Positions 29,357 to 38,869 of a DNA stretch of 64,000 nt are shown here, piece by piece. The position numbers and the translations under genes are program-made. Location of the stretch: the NCBI GenBank assembly GCA_946406115.1, contig OX291553.1, positions 8,003,001 to 8,067,000 on the forward strand. The letters run 5' to 3'. The stretch's first letter is position 1. Every line of letters starts with the position of its first letter. A model generated the notes under the pieces. It did not search any database. It worked only from the letters and a program-made list of their open reading frames with translations, and was not told the origin of the DNA. The stretch is from Apoda limacodes. Its lineage: Eukaryota > Arthropoda > Insecta > Lepidoptera > Limacodidae.

Positions 29357-31342
29357 AAACATAAGCTGATGACACTAGGCGCTTTCATTGACATCGAAGG
29401 AGCGTTCGACAAAACGAAATTCAATAGCATCAGCCGCTCTCTTAGTAGATTTGGAGTCGAACAAACCATCAGTGGGTGGATTGATCAACTCCTGAAGCTA
29501 AGAGCAGTGCAATTTACAGTTAACACCACCACGAGAGGCATTGTAGCCAAAGGCTGCCCACAAGGAGGAGTACTCTCTCCTTTACTATGGAACATCGTGG
29601 TGGATGATCTGCTGAAACGTCTTAACGATAGATGCTACTACACAGTAGGTTACGCGGATGACATTACCATTCTGATTAAAGGCAACTCAGAAAATATTAT
29701 CTGTACCCGCATGCAACTAGCCCTCAGAATCTTGGAAGAGTGGTGTCACCACCATGAACTGACGGTAAACCCTAACAAAACAGAATTAGTCCTTTTCACA
29801 AATAAAAGGAAAATTCAAATAACTACCATGCCAAAGCTATTTGACATTGAGCTTACCCTTTCAAGTGAAGTCAAATACCTTGGGGTAATTTTAGACAACA
29901 AACTAAATTGGAGTAAGCATCTAAGCACAAAAATAACCAGGGCATGTACAACCTTCTGGCAATGCAGAAGACTAATAGGCAAGAAATGGGGCCTTAAGCC
30001 ATCCATAACCCTATGGCTCTATACAGCCATAATACGACCCATGATAACATATGGTGCAGTAGTTTGGTGGCCTCGAACTCAGTTAAGCACGGTAAAAAAC
30101 AAACTACAAAGCCTGCAGCGTCTTGCCTGCCTAGCAACCACAGGCAGTATGAAAACGACTCCCACAACAGCATTAGAAGTCATCCTCAACCTCAGACCCC
30201 TTCATCTTGTTATACAACAAGAAGCTGCCGCTGCAGCCATACGACTTGAGAAAGTAGGGCTCTGGAAACGGGACGGCAGAATCACTCATGCACGGCTCAA
30301 GGAGGCGGTGGGAAACGAGCTTCCGATGATAGAGGCGACATGTGATATCATCCCAAAAACCTTTGTCTTTGACAAAAAATACCGTATCCAGCTTCATGAG
30401 GAAGAAAAAGATAGCTCCGGCATCCATGAAGTCAGGATCTACACCGATGGCTCCAAAACGGAATCAGGAACGGGCGCAGGAGTATTCTCCCATGACCTGA
30501 ACATCAACATGTCAACGAGCTTGGGTGCACTCAACACCATCTTCCAAGCAGAATGTGTTGGGATTACCCGAGCTGCAACAGCGGTCTTGTCTAAAGGCAT
30601 AAGTAATGCATCGATACGCATCATCTCCGACAGTGCCGCTGTGCTACAAGCTCTCAACAACAACCGCATCAACAGTGGACTAATCCTGGAGTGTCACTGT
30701 GAACTGCAAAAAATTGCATTGAAGAACCGGGTTACTCTTCAATGGATACGTGGTCATAGTGGGTCTCTAGGCAATGATGCGGCAGATGAATTGGCAAAGA
30801 GAGGATCGGGCACTAAAATAATGGGACCTGAACCAATTGTACCGATACCATTTATCCAACTCAAAACATGGTTACGTGACAGAACCTTACAACAACACAA
30901 CAAACAGTGGGCAGAACAGACAGATTGCAAACAAACCAAGAATGTTCTTACATCCGTGGACGCTAATCTGTCGCACAAACTGTTAAAACTCAGCAGGAAA
31001 AATCTACGCTACATAGTTGGCATAATAACAGGTCACTGCCCTCTAAACAGGCACTTTTTCAATATCGGCGTTACTGACAGTCCTCTATGCAGGGGCTGTA
31101 TGGAAGCCGAGGAGACACCGTCTCACGTGGTTCTTCATTGCAAAAGCGTGAGCGACCAACGGACAAAGCTCCTTAAGAATCCACAAACCATGAGAGAGGC
31201 ACTGAATAACATCAGATGCCTCCTTAACTTTTGGACGGAGCTGGGATGGTATGGGTAACCAATGACAGGTATTGGTACGTACAATGGCCCTATTATGAGG
31301 CTAAGTGCGGAAAACATAAGTCCAACTAACTAACTAACAACT
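29357..31342 (+). mobile_element. 5'-truncated LINE with RNase H, nested in BEL integrase gene
   Basis: The insert is flanked by the exact 11-bp duplication ATGGTGTTTAA (29346-29356 and 31343-31353). It starts within the reverse transcriptase. It ends not in poly(A) but in a short 'ctaactaactaac' repeat (about 31325-31340), as in some I-group LINEs. It lies opposite in orientation to its host element. Confidence 0.93.
29369..31258 (+). CDS. LINE ORF2 fragment: reverse transcriptase + RNase H (I/LOA-like)
   Basis: 629 codons, open throughout, starting inside the reverse transcriptase at GAFIDIEGAFDKTKF (catalytic Asp). Then come GCPQGGVLSPLLW and the catalytic box VGYADDITIL (about residues 92-101). 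The thumb region includes VKYLGVILDNKLNW. The RNase H domain, about 345-475, shows IYTDGSKTES (Asp), IFQAECVGI (Glu), RIISDSAAVLQAL (Asp) and WIRGHSGSLGNDAADELAK (His/Asp). A C-terminal Cys/His motif, CRGCMEAEETPSHVVLHC, follows. Reverse transcriptase followed by RNase H points to the I-type group. The endonuclease, ORF1 and first reverse-transcriptase motifs are missing. Confidence 0.92.
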   Translation: MTLGAFIDIEGAFDKTKFNSISRSLSRFGVEQTISGWIDQLLKLRAVQFTVNTTTRGIVAKGCPQGGVLSPLLWNIVVDDLLKRLNDRCYYTVGYADDITILIKGNSENIICTRMQLALRILEEWCHHHELTVNPNKTELVLFTNKRKIQITTMPKLFDIELTLSSEVKYLGVILDNKLNWSKHLSTKITRACTTFWQCRRLIGKKWGLKPSITLWLYTAIIRPMITYGAVVWWPRTQLSTVKNKLQSLQRLACLATTGSMKTTPTTALEVILNLRPLHLVIQQEAAAAAIRLEKVGLWKRDGRITHARLKEAVGNELPMIEATCDIIPKTFVFDKKYRIQLHEEEKDSSGIHEVRIYTDGSKTESGTGAGVFSHDLNINMSTSLGALNTIFQAECVGITRAATAVLSKGISNASIRIISDSAAVLQALNNNRINSGLILECHCELQKIALKNRVTLQWIRGHSGSLGNDAADELAKRGSGTKIMGPEPIVPIPFIQLKTWLRDRTLQQHNKQWAEQTDCKQTKNVLTSVDANLSHKLLKLSRKNLRYIVGIITGHCPLNRHFFNIGVTDSPLCRGCMEAEETPSHVVLHCKSVSDQRTKLLKNPQTMREALNNIRCLLNFWTELGWYG

Positions 31343-34300
31343 ATGGTGTTTAACACTTTTGACAGAGCTTTCCCAAAGCCCACCAAATACTGGGCTATAA
31401 CTAGGTATAAAATGAAATCGTATACTCAGTTCTGATGCAAAGGACTGTACTTGTATTTGATGATCATAATCACCACCATATAATTTATAAAGATCACCTA
31501 ATCGGGTCTTCGCTCCCTTGAAAGTGGACGCGTTATCGCAGTAGACGTCACTGGGCAAATTCCGTCTAGCTATAAAGCGCCTAAAACAGGCTAAAAATGT
31601 GTTCGTCGTTAAGTCTGAAGCAAGTTCAAGGTGAATGGCCTTGGTAACAAAGCAAACCATGACTAGTATATATCCTTTGCCTATGACTGCCTTTCTGATT
31701 CGACTTAGCTTGACGGAAATCGGGCCAGCGAAGTCCATACCAACTTTCTCAAAGGGACGGCACGCATTCACCCTGTCTGCTGGCAAGGAGCCCATTAGTT
31801 GACTAGCAGCGGTTGCTTTAAGCTTAAAACAAGTTACACACTTATGTAGCACTTTCTTAACAGTTCTTAAACCATCAATTATCCAATATTTTTGATTAAG
31901 AGAACACAATACTAGTCTTTGGCCTGCATGTAGCAGTCTTAAATGTTCACGTTTTATTATCAATTCAGTGATAACTGAGTTTTTGGGTATAATAATGGGA
32001 TGTTTGATGGAATACGGTAGTGAGGCGTGATGTAGTCGGCCTCCTACTCGCAAGATATTATCTTGGTCTAAAAATGGATGTAAAGGTTTTAAGCTGCCTG
32101 TGATTTGAGTTTTAGACTGTATAGATTGTATTTCATTGTAGTAATGTTTTTTTTGTTCGGACTTAATGATCAATGACAAGGCATTATTTAGCTCACTAAC
32201 AGACAAATAATTTTCTTTATGTTTAACACACTTTGACTTACAATTATTATAAAACCTTAGTATATAGCTTAAAATTCTAATCATTTTATTTAGGTCACAA
32301 TATTTTTGTTTAATTTTTTCAAGAATACAATCTTTTTTGTCACTTACAGTTACTGTGCATGCTACAATTGATGGCTTAAGCTCTGGAATAAAGACTGATT
32401 TATTGCAAAACCTTTTAAATTCATAATGTTGTTCGTGCAATGATGTAGGTCCATGCCACCATAAACTGTGGTTTTGTAAATCATGAGGAAGTAACCCTTT
32501 GCTAATGCAGTCAGCTGGATTCGAGACTGAGTCTATATAGCTCCACTTACAACAATTTGAAGAAGAAAGTTCCTGAATAACTCTAGTTCTGTTAGCAACA
32601 TAAGTGTTAAGTTTGGCAATATCAGTGTTTAACCAAGCTAACACTATTTGAGAGTCTGTGAATAGATGTATGTCTTTTAAAGAAATTTTTATATTTAATG
32701 TTGAGATTACTTTATCAGTGAGTCTAGCTAGTAATAAAGCTGCATTTAATTCTAATCTAGGTATAGTTAATTTATTTTTAAGAGGATTTATTCTCGACTT
32801 GGAGCAAAGGAGATTCATAGTAACATTGCCTTGGGGATCAATAATTCTTAAGTAAAGACAAGCTCCATGTGCAATGAGTGAAGCATCAGCAAAACCTATC
32901 AATTGGCAAATTAGGTTGTTATTTGGTTTCACACATCGTGGTACATGTATAGGTTGCATTTTCATTAGACTATTAGCAAAGTCTACCCACTGTTGGCTAA
33001 CAGCTTTGGGTGGGGCCTCATCCCAGGCTATGTTATCAGCCCACAAAGATTGCATGATTAATTTAGCTTGGACAAATATTGGTCCCATTAAACCTAAGGG
33101 GTCAAAAAATTTACTTATGTAACTAAGGATTTCTCTTTTAGTAAGTTTTGAAGTTGAGCATTGTTCTGCTGTATGTAGTTTAAAAGTATCTGAATGTATA
33201 TCAAAATTAACTCCTAATGTTTTCATAGACATACTGTCCTTTTGAAGTTCTATTTCTCCAAAATATTGTTTATCTTTGGGTATATCTGCTAGTATCTTTT
33301 CACTGTTGGATAGCCACTTATGTAATTGAAATCCACCAAGACACATTAATTGGGTTAATTCTTTTTGCATATTAATTAAGTGTTCCTCTGAATGATGGGT
33401 TGCTAAAATATCATCAATATATGTATTATTTTTCAAAATAGAGGATGCTAAAGGCATCTCTGTAGCAAATCTTTGAGCTAGTTCAATGAGACATCTAGTT
33501 GCTAAGTAAGAGGAAGTTTTCAAACCGTATGTGACAGTTTGCAATTGAATACATTTAATTTCTTCATTAGGTTGATCTCTCCATAAGATATTTTGAAGCG
33601 AACATTGAGAAGAATCAAGCATTATAAATCTAAACATCTTTTTTATATCGGTGATAATAAAGTATTTATCAAGTCTAAATGCAATCAATATATCAAAAAG
33701 ATCCTTTTGTACTACTGGACCGCTAAGCAACATATGATTCAGAGAAACTTTCAGGTTTGTCAACATGGAACCATCAAAAACAACTCGCAATTTTGTTGTT
33801 TTACTGTCTTTTTTAATTACAGGATGGTGAGGTAAAAAGTACACAGGGTCTTTAGATAGGTTGTATTGATTTATATTTATATATTTTCCATGACCTAATT
33901 CAACATACTGGTCAATGAATTTTTTATAATCTTGAAATAGTTGATTGTCTTTAGAAAATCTTTTTTCTAAGTTTAAAAATCTGCACAATGCTAAGTGAAA
34001 AGAGTCTCCAAGTTCTTTATTGATTTGATTAAGAGGAACTTTGAGAGGCATTGTTACTTGAAATTGCTTATTGGTTAAAACAACAGTATTTTGAAAATGT
34101 TTTTCTGTATACTCATGCTCAGGTATTGTGTCTGGGTAAACTTCACTTACTTGTTCAGTTTTCCAAAATCTGGACATGGACTCACTAATGTCATTATTAC
34201 ATTCTCTACAAAATAAAGAAACCACCTGGTTAGCATCTGTAGCTGAAGGTGTGCGACCAGCGATTATGTAGCCGAAGGATGTATTGACTAGTTTGAGCTG

Positions 34301-35515
34301 CTCAGTACTACTGGAAGCGGCACTATCAACTGTTGTATTAGGCTGAGGCAGTAATATCTGAAAAAATATGTCAGCTCCTAAGAGAAGATGCACATCACCT
34401 TGCTTGTTAAAGCGTTCGTCAGCTAGTTGACAGACATTGGGAAGCTTTAAGTGTGAAATGTCAAAGCTTTTTTGTGGTAACTTTGAAGTAATTTGTGGGA
34501 CTATATGACAATTTGCAGTTGTTTTGAAAGGGTATACAAGAGAATGAATTTCAACATTTATAGACTGTGTTATTGTTTGTTGAGTATTAGTAATACCAAC
34601 AATATTGGTTTTAATATGGTTGGGATTGTTACCCAGCATATTGTATGTACTGTCAGTATTTTCAAGTGCTAGGGCTCGGTGCTCAAGAAATGCTAATAAT
34701 TCCTTGACAGTTGGCTTTAGTGTAGAATCCCGTTCAAGTTGATAAGCTCTATTTGATATTAAATCAAGTTTCTTGGAGAGTATACATACTAAAATACTGT
34801 CCCATTGGTCCACTGGCTCCTTGAGATTTTTTAACGCAGCTAACTGTTGCTTACTGTTAGAAACAAATGCTCGAAGGTTTGATGGTGTAGACTTAGTGAT
34901 AGATTGCATATCAAGGATAGTGTTTAAATGTTCATTAATTATTTGGAATTTGTTATCATATCTCTCCTTTAATAACTTAACTGCTTCCTTGTAACTGCTG
35001 TCCGTGAGAGGTAAGTTACTGACTAGGGTTAAAGGTTCGTCTGTTAGAAAGCTTTTAAGGTAATATAATTTCTGTATTGGTTGTTTTGACATGTCAGATC
35101 CTATGACGGACTCAAACATATTGAAAAACTCATAAAATTCTGAGTATTTACCATTGAATTTTGGTATCACAATGTGAGGTAATTTGATGTTGGTAGAAGT
35201 TTGATGGCAGCTGAAGTAACTCTCACTGTCTATAAATTTGTTAAATTTACATAACAATTCAATATACGTGTCTTCTAGCTCACCTGGATCTTCAGAGTCA
35301 GTGTCATCGAACATTTTAACTTTCATACAGTATTGGTTATACTCTGAAAATGCATCGCGCAATCTTTGTCGTTTTAAACATAGTATATCACGAGAAAAAT
35401 CATCAGCACTCAGCTCATTTATATAGTTTTTTAATCTAGTTATCGAGGCCTTGGCATAGCCACGCGACGCAATTAGTTCCTTAAGCGATAGCTGACTTGG
35501 CTGCGATTCCGCCAT
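31334..35515 (-). CDS. BEL/Pao gag-pol polyprotein, large part, interrupted by LINE
   Basis: The preferred start is the ATG at 35513-35515 (MAESQPSQLS); 37 upstream in-frame codons are hydrophobic leader-like translation without support. Gag (DUF1759-like) covers about residues 1-300: LPHIVIPKFNGKYSEFYEFF and LKNLKEPVDQWDSILV. The protease region keeps only its end (GDVHLLLGADIFFQ). No zinc knuckles and no LDSG-type active site are present, an apparent in-frame deletion. The reverse transcriptase has LRVVFDGS, IITDIKKMFR and NTYIDDILA. RNase H has GFADASLIAHGA, LELNAALLLARL and LFTDSQIVLAWL. The integrase has KCVTCFK, GMDFAGPI, YCDNASTFKG and PVFGGLWESSVKS. True homology ends at about 31343; the last codons are LINE junction. 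Confidence 0.93.
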   Translation of the reverse strand: MAESQPSQLSLKELIASRGYAKASITRLKNYINELSADDFSRDILCLKRQRLRDAFSEYNQYCMKVKMFDDTDSEDPGELEDTYIELLCKFNKFIDSESYFSCHQTSTNIKLPHIVIPKFNGKYSEFYEFFNMFESVIGSDMSKQPIQKLYYLKSFLTDEPLTLVSNLPLTDSSYKEAVKLLKERYDNKFQIINEHLNTILDMQSITKSTPSNLRAFVSNSKQQLAALKNLKEPVDQWDSILVCILSKKLDLISNRAYQLERDSTLKPTVKELLAFLEHRALALENTDSTYNMLGNNPNHIKTNIVGITNTQQTITQSINVEIHSLVYPFKTTANCHIVPQITSKLPQKSFDISHLKLPNVCQLADERFNKQGDVHLLLGADIFFQILLPQPNTTVDSAASSSTEQLKLVNTSFGYIIAGRTPSATDANQVVSLFCRECNNDISESMSRFWKTEQVSEVYPDTIPEHEYTEKHFQNTVVLTNKQFQVTMPLKVPLNQINKELGDSFHLALCRFLNLEKRFSKDNQLFQDYKKFIDQYVELGHGKYININQYNLSKDPVYFLPHHPVIKKDSKTTKLRVVFDGSMLTNLKVSLNHMLLSGPVVQKDLFDILIAFRLDKYFIITDIKKMFRFIMLDSSQCSLQNILWRDQPNEEIKCIQLQTVTYGLKTSSYLATRCLIELAQRFATEMPLASSILKNNTYIDDILATHHSEEHLINMQKELTQLMCLGGFQLHKWLSNSEKILADIPKDKQYFGEIELQKDSMSMKTLGVNFDIHSDTFKLHTAEQCSTSKLTKREILSYISKFFDPLGLMGPIFVQAKLIMQSLWADNIAWDEAPPKAVSQQWVDFANSLMKMQPIHVPRCVKPNNNLICQLIGFADASLIAHGACLYLRIIDPQGNVTMNLLCSKSRINPLKNKLTIPRLELNAALLLARLTDKVISTLNIKISLKDIHLFTDSQIVLAWLNTDIAKLNTYVANRTRVIQELSSSNCCKWSYIDSVSNPADCISKGLLPHDLQNHSLWWHGPTSLHEQHYEFKRFCNKSVFIPELKPSIVACTVTVSDKKDCILEKIKQKYCDLNKMIRILSYILRFYNNCKSKCVKHKENYLSVSELNNALSLIIKSEQKKHYYNEIQSIQSKTQITGSLKPLHPFLDQDNILRVGGRLHHASLPYSIKHPIIIPKNSVITELIIKREHLRLLHAGQRLVLCSLNQKYWIIDGLRTVKKVLHKCVTCFKLKATAASQLMGSLPADRVNACRPFEKVGMDFAGPISVKLSRIRKAVIGKGYILVMVCFVTKAIHLELASDLTTNTFLACFRRFIARRNLPSDVYCDNASTFKGAKTRLGDLYKLYGGDYDHQIQVQSFASELSIRFHFIPSYSPVFGGLWESSVKSVKHHSC

Positions 35516-36227
35516 TACTAATAAATTTGGCAGTTTTCTTGTTAAAAAACAATAAATACACTGCAGTATCACAATGCAAATTAGAACGCTAAGTGCCCTT
35601 TTCTTACTATTAACACTGAAGAACAAATACTGATGATAAAGAAATATAAATGAAATTCTACAAAAAAGGCTACAAAATTTTGTAGTCCATAACTAACAGT
35701 AACGAAGCGAAGCGGCGCTAGTTGACAAGATGGCGGAGACACGGCGCTTTCTCATTGGTTGTTAGCGGGCGGATGTTTACGCTCAGTGTTGCTAGCTGGT
35801 GTAGAACCCGTTCCGGTGTCACGTAGCTTGGTAGATGAATGTATTTTATCTACCCGAAACTTTGTAATGTTATTTCTTAGATGACGAGATATGAATAATT
35901 TTGCAAATAAAACCTGGTAATGTTGAAACCACTTGATCTTCGTAGCAAAGACAATATCGATGCGGTTTTCTCTTCTTCTGGGTTGTTATTTGTACATACA
36001 CAGCAGACAGCCTTTTGGAGATGTTTTCATGTGATCGGCGCACGGCGGCAAAAATGATACGTGTCGTCGTCCTCGGCGCGATGCGAAGAAAAACAAGTAG
36101 TCGCTCCTCGTAGCTATATGGCTTAAAATCGGTGTAGGTTATGCCTTCCTGGCGTGTCGATTAAATGGCGGCGTCTTGTAGGTAAACCAGTCGGTGTGGC
36201 GAAATTTTGTTTATCCAGGCGCTGGAT

Positions 36228-36245
36228 CTCGTTGTCGAAGGACCA
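36228..36245 (-). other. Candidate tRNA primer-binding site of the BEL element
   Basis: Immediately inside the 5' LTR the minus strand reads TGGTCCTTCGACAACGAG. It starts with TGG, as a site pairing with a tRNA 3' end (CCA) should. The tRNA species is not named. Confidence 0.6.
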
Positions 36246-36444
36246 TGTAGAAGGGTGGGCGAGTATTTAATAAACACCGTTTCTTCAGTAAACTATAAGC
36301 TTTATTAAATTAACAAAATATCGCTAACACGGTTTAGACTAATCGACGACATGAACGGAAGTACAAAACAAAAAAAAAAGGAAATATAATATGCTAGTGC
36401 TGCCAGCTTCTTAAATATGATTTTAACCTTTTATGTTCTGAACA
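36246..36444 (-). promoter_or_regulatory. BEL/Pao 5' LTR
   Basis: The 5' LTR for the minus-strand element, expected to carry its promoter. Identical to 28252-28450. No obvious TATA box could be singled out. Confidence 0.93.
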
Positions 36445-36449
36445 CACGT

Positions 36450-37142
36450 TTATTTTTTTTGTTATAAGTACCTTGTGTAGAAAATTTATTGATACAATAA
36501 ATATATCCAATGTGGTCTGACAGACAGTTCGGTTAAGAAATTAGATGCCAGACTTTATTATTTATCCTTTACTAATGAGGCCTTTCTACGGCCCTTTAAT
36601 ATAAAAAAAACTGAAATTATGTTCTGTGTTTCAAAGATACTAGATAGTTTTAATTTATTGTAAAAAATGGTCAACGCCAGTTCTGCGATAAATTATTCAG
36701 CTCATATCCAAGAATTGATGATATATTTCGATTCTCATTCTCATTCGATGACTACCCTATGACAACGTTCTCTGCTTAGACTACTTGAAATAAGCAGCTT
36801 TATGCAACTTAGTAAACTATCGGTTTTATGATTCGATTTCTCCCCTCCTTCCCCTATATCGTCACGGACTTACCCCTCGAAGGGAAGACAGAAACTCACA
36901 TTATAAATTGGGGTTCAGCCTCTCTTTACCAACCACTGTGGTGAGCCCATGGCCGCTACCCTGCTTAGTACTGTATCTAGACTAAGCTAAGGAGACTTTA
37001 TATTGTGCCATGTCGTTAAACACTAGCTTTAAAAATATATAAGTGTCAAAGTATGAGACCACTGACAGAAATATATACTCCCTTTTCCAGTTCTTGACGA
37101 GCTATGAGAAGTAGCATAGGCAATATTGGAGACTGAGAGAAT
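36450..37142. other. No gene recognised
   Basis: AT-rich with a more mixed patch at 36840-37010 that may be an old SINE. No supported feature. Confidence 0.4.
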
Positions 37143-37937
37143 TCTACTAATATTAAAAATGTGAAAGTTTGGATGCTTGTTACTTAATCGCGTTTTAACC
37201 ACTGAACGGATCGGGATAAAACATGGCACACATATAGGTTAAGTCCTGCAATAGGACATAGGCTACTTTGATCCCGAAGAATACAAAACTGTCCGCGGGA
37301 ATAACTATAACTGAGCTTAAGGCTATGGCATACCCTAGCAAATTCGTGCCGTTTCGACCAGTGTACAAAGACATTTGTGTTATCTCATTGTTTGCTTAAA
37401 TAGTGTATATTTAAGCACACAAAGATACACAGTTCCACGTACGATAGGCGCTAGCACGTCACCGCACGATAGAAATTTCGATTTTCTCGTTTTTTTGTCG
37501 GTATAAAATTTAATTATTTATTTAGGACTATGAAATTAGCAAATGCAATTGGTCATTTTAATATATATTATATGAAATAAGAATCAAGAGAATATCACTT
37601 TTAGTTTTTCTACACTTTTTGTACAGCCTAAATATAGTTATTTTTTACGAAAACTGTTTTATTATTTCAATTATTATAATATTAGCAAATCCACTTAATT
37701 AAGGTTTGAACTATAATATATATTTTTTTAACGTCAAAAAGTGTACTCAGGACTGTAATAGAATTGATCAAATTCTTGCAAGATTAACTCGTTTGGTTTT
37801 AACATAACCTTAAACGAACTACAGCTATAGTTTGCTCGAGCAAGTTTCAGTATTATTTAGTATAATTACGCATTTTTCGTGGAAATTTCACGCCGATAAG
37901 CGAGTTTAGGGCAGGTGGAGCCACTGGAAAAATCTAG
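37143..37937 (+). mobile_element. Helitron-like element carrying a nested MITE
   Basis: The start 'tctactaatattaaaaatg', internal 'ggcacacatataggttaa', 'ggacataggctact' and 'ccgcgggaataactataact', and the end 'aaaaatctag' (CTAG at 37934-37937) match the family at 2335 and 50419. A hairpin GTGGagCCAC lies just before the end (37915-37924), as in Helitrons. A 489-bp insertion at a TTAA accounts for the extra length. The base before the start is T where A is expected, so the 5' boundary is approximate. Confidence 0.65.
37321..37809. mobile_element. TTAA-flanked MITE (piggyBac-like) nested in the Helitron-like copy
   Basis: The left edge is TTAA|GGCTATGGCATACC (37317-37320 then 37321). The right edge, read inverted, is TTAA|GGTTATGTTAAAACC. 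Without the insert plus one TTAA, the Helitron-like sequence matches the uninterrupted copy at 50419 across the junction ('gagcttaa' then 'cgaac'). The inverted ends are short and imperfect. The interior is non-coding. Confidence 0.6.
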
Positions 37938-38144
37938 TATAAATATATTACATATTTTTCATAAAAAAAAATAATCTACTTTACAAGTTTAATCTGGACG
38001 ATTTTCAACATTTCTTTGCTATTTTTGTGACAAAAAAAAATTTAGCAAATAAACATCTATTTCAGAAATTAAACTATTAAGATTTTCTGATTACTTTAGT
38101 GTTATTACTTATAGTTATTAGATGTATTTATGCAGTCAACAGCT

Positions 38145-38208
38145 TAATCTCCAGCCAGTACTTGAACCTGCAACAATTCTTACAGTCTGTGTAAGTGCTC
38201 TACCAAAA
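38145..38208 (-). other. tRNA-like sequence, probably SINE- or pseudogene-derived
   Basis: The minus strand reads TTTTGGTAGAGCACTTACAC, containing an A-box. About 30 bases on it reads GCAGGTTCAAGTACTGGC, containing a B-box/T-arm. The 5' acceptor strand does not pair with the 3' end. I take it as a tRNA-derived relic. Confidence 0.4.
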
Positions 38209-38777
38209 TTAATTTCAATAAATTTTGAAATTTGAAAGTAGTTAACAATGACTAAAGTTATTTGCTAAGTATGTTTGCCCTAGCTTGAGCGAATTAATAT
38301 TCCATGTGTAAACAGTAAAGGTAGAGGAATATGTAACGTACTCGTACCGTAATTAATTTTTGCTGAAAATTCTCTACGCGTTCCAAAGATATATTACTTG
38401 TACAAGGAGCTAAACGAGTGTATAAGTACATACATTCGTACATATACTTGTAATATGAATGTATCTAAATGTACAAATACTTTTGTTTATTCTTATTGTC
38501 ATGCAGTTGGTCTTACAACACACCATGACCGTAACAATAATACCTAGTGAAAATGCTGAATAAATAATTTACTAGGGAGGCAAGAATATGTTTTCATTTT
38601 TATTATGGTGCCTAAAGGTGCCTGCGCTAAAAGCACACACAAGCAGTACACTTAATTCAAGTTGCGTAAGAATGAGTTGAATAAAATAAATAATTTTCGC
38701 TCAACGTATACTCACTTGGTCCCTCATACAGACTAAATCATTCGTAGCTAAATAGCATTTGTATATTGGAAGCTCAG

Positions 38778-38862
38778 GAATGTGCTACTAGGCGGTCACC
38801 TATCCAATAACTAACCACGATTAACGTTGCTTAACTTCGCACATCGTTACTGATAGAAGAAT
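38778..38862 (-). pseudogene. 5S-rRNA-derived sequence (pseudogene or SINE3 relic)
   Basis: The minus strand contains GCGAAGTTAAGCAACGTTAA followed by TGGTTAGTTATTGGATAGGTGACCGCCT in that order and at normal spacing. In eukaryotic 5S rRNA the corresponding A-box/C-box region reads CGAAGTTAAGCAACGT...GGTTAGTACTTGGATGGGTGACCGCCTGGGA. About 85 bp of the gene's middle and 3' part is recognisable, with substitutions in several stem positions. The first third of 5S is missing or decayed. It is not expected to be functional. Confidence 0.75.
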
Positions 38863-38869
38863 GTTAATT

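Larger units (their letters stand above)
28252..36444 (-). mobile_element. BEL/Pao LTR retrotransposon with nested LINE
   Basis: 8.2 kb between two 199-bp LTRs, flanked by the 5-bp duplication CACGT (28247-28251 and 36445-36449). The order in the minus direction is 5' LTR (36246-36444), primer-binding site, leader, gag-pol (35515 down to 31354, resuming at 29345 down to 28830), 3' UTR and 3' LTR (28252-28450). A LINE of 1,986 bp is inserted in the integrase region. The protein order gag, protease remnant, reverse transcriptase, RNase H, integrase is that of BEL/Pao. There is no envelope gene. Confidence 0.95.

Noticed and set aside
28984..29364. Plus-strand 126-codon frame
   Set aside because: It is the antisense shadow of the BEL integrase C-terminal region.
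29369..31258. Reading the LINE frame as part of the BEL element
   Set aside because: It is on the opposite strand, has an LINE-type YADD/RNase H order and its own 11-bp target duplication.
35516..35626. Upstream start giving a hydrophobic leader on BEL gag
   Set aside because: MAESQPSQLS at 35515 fits the usual BEL gag start; the upstream codons are AT-rich leader sequence and not a credible signal peptide.
38778..38862. A functional 5S rRNA gene
   Set aside because: The 5' third is missing and several stem positions are changed.
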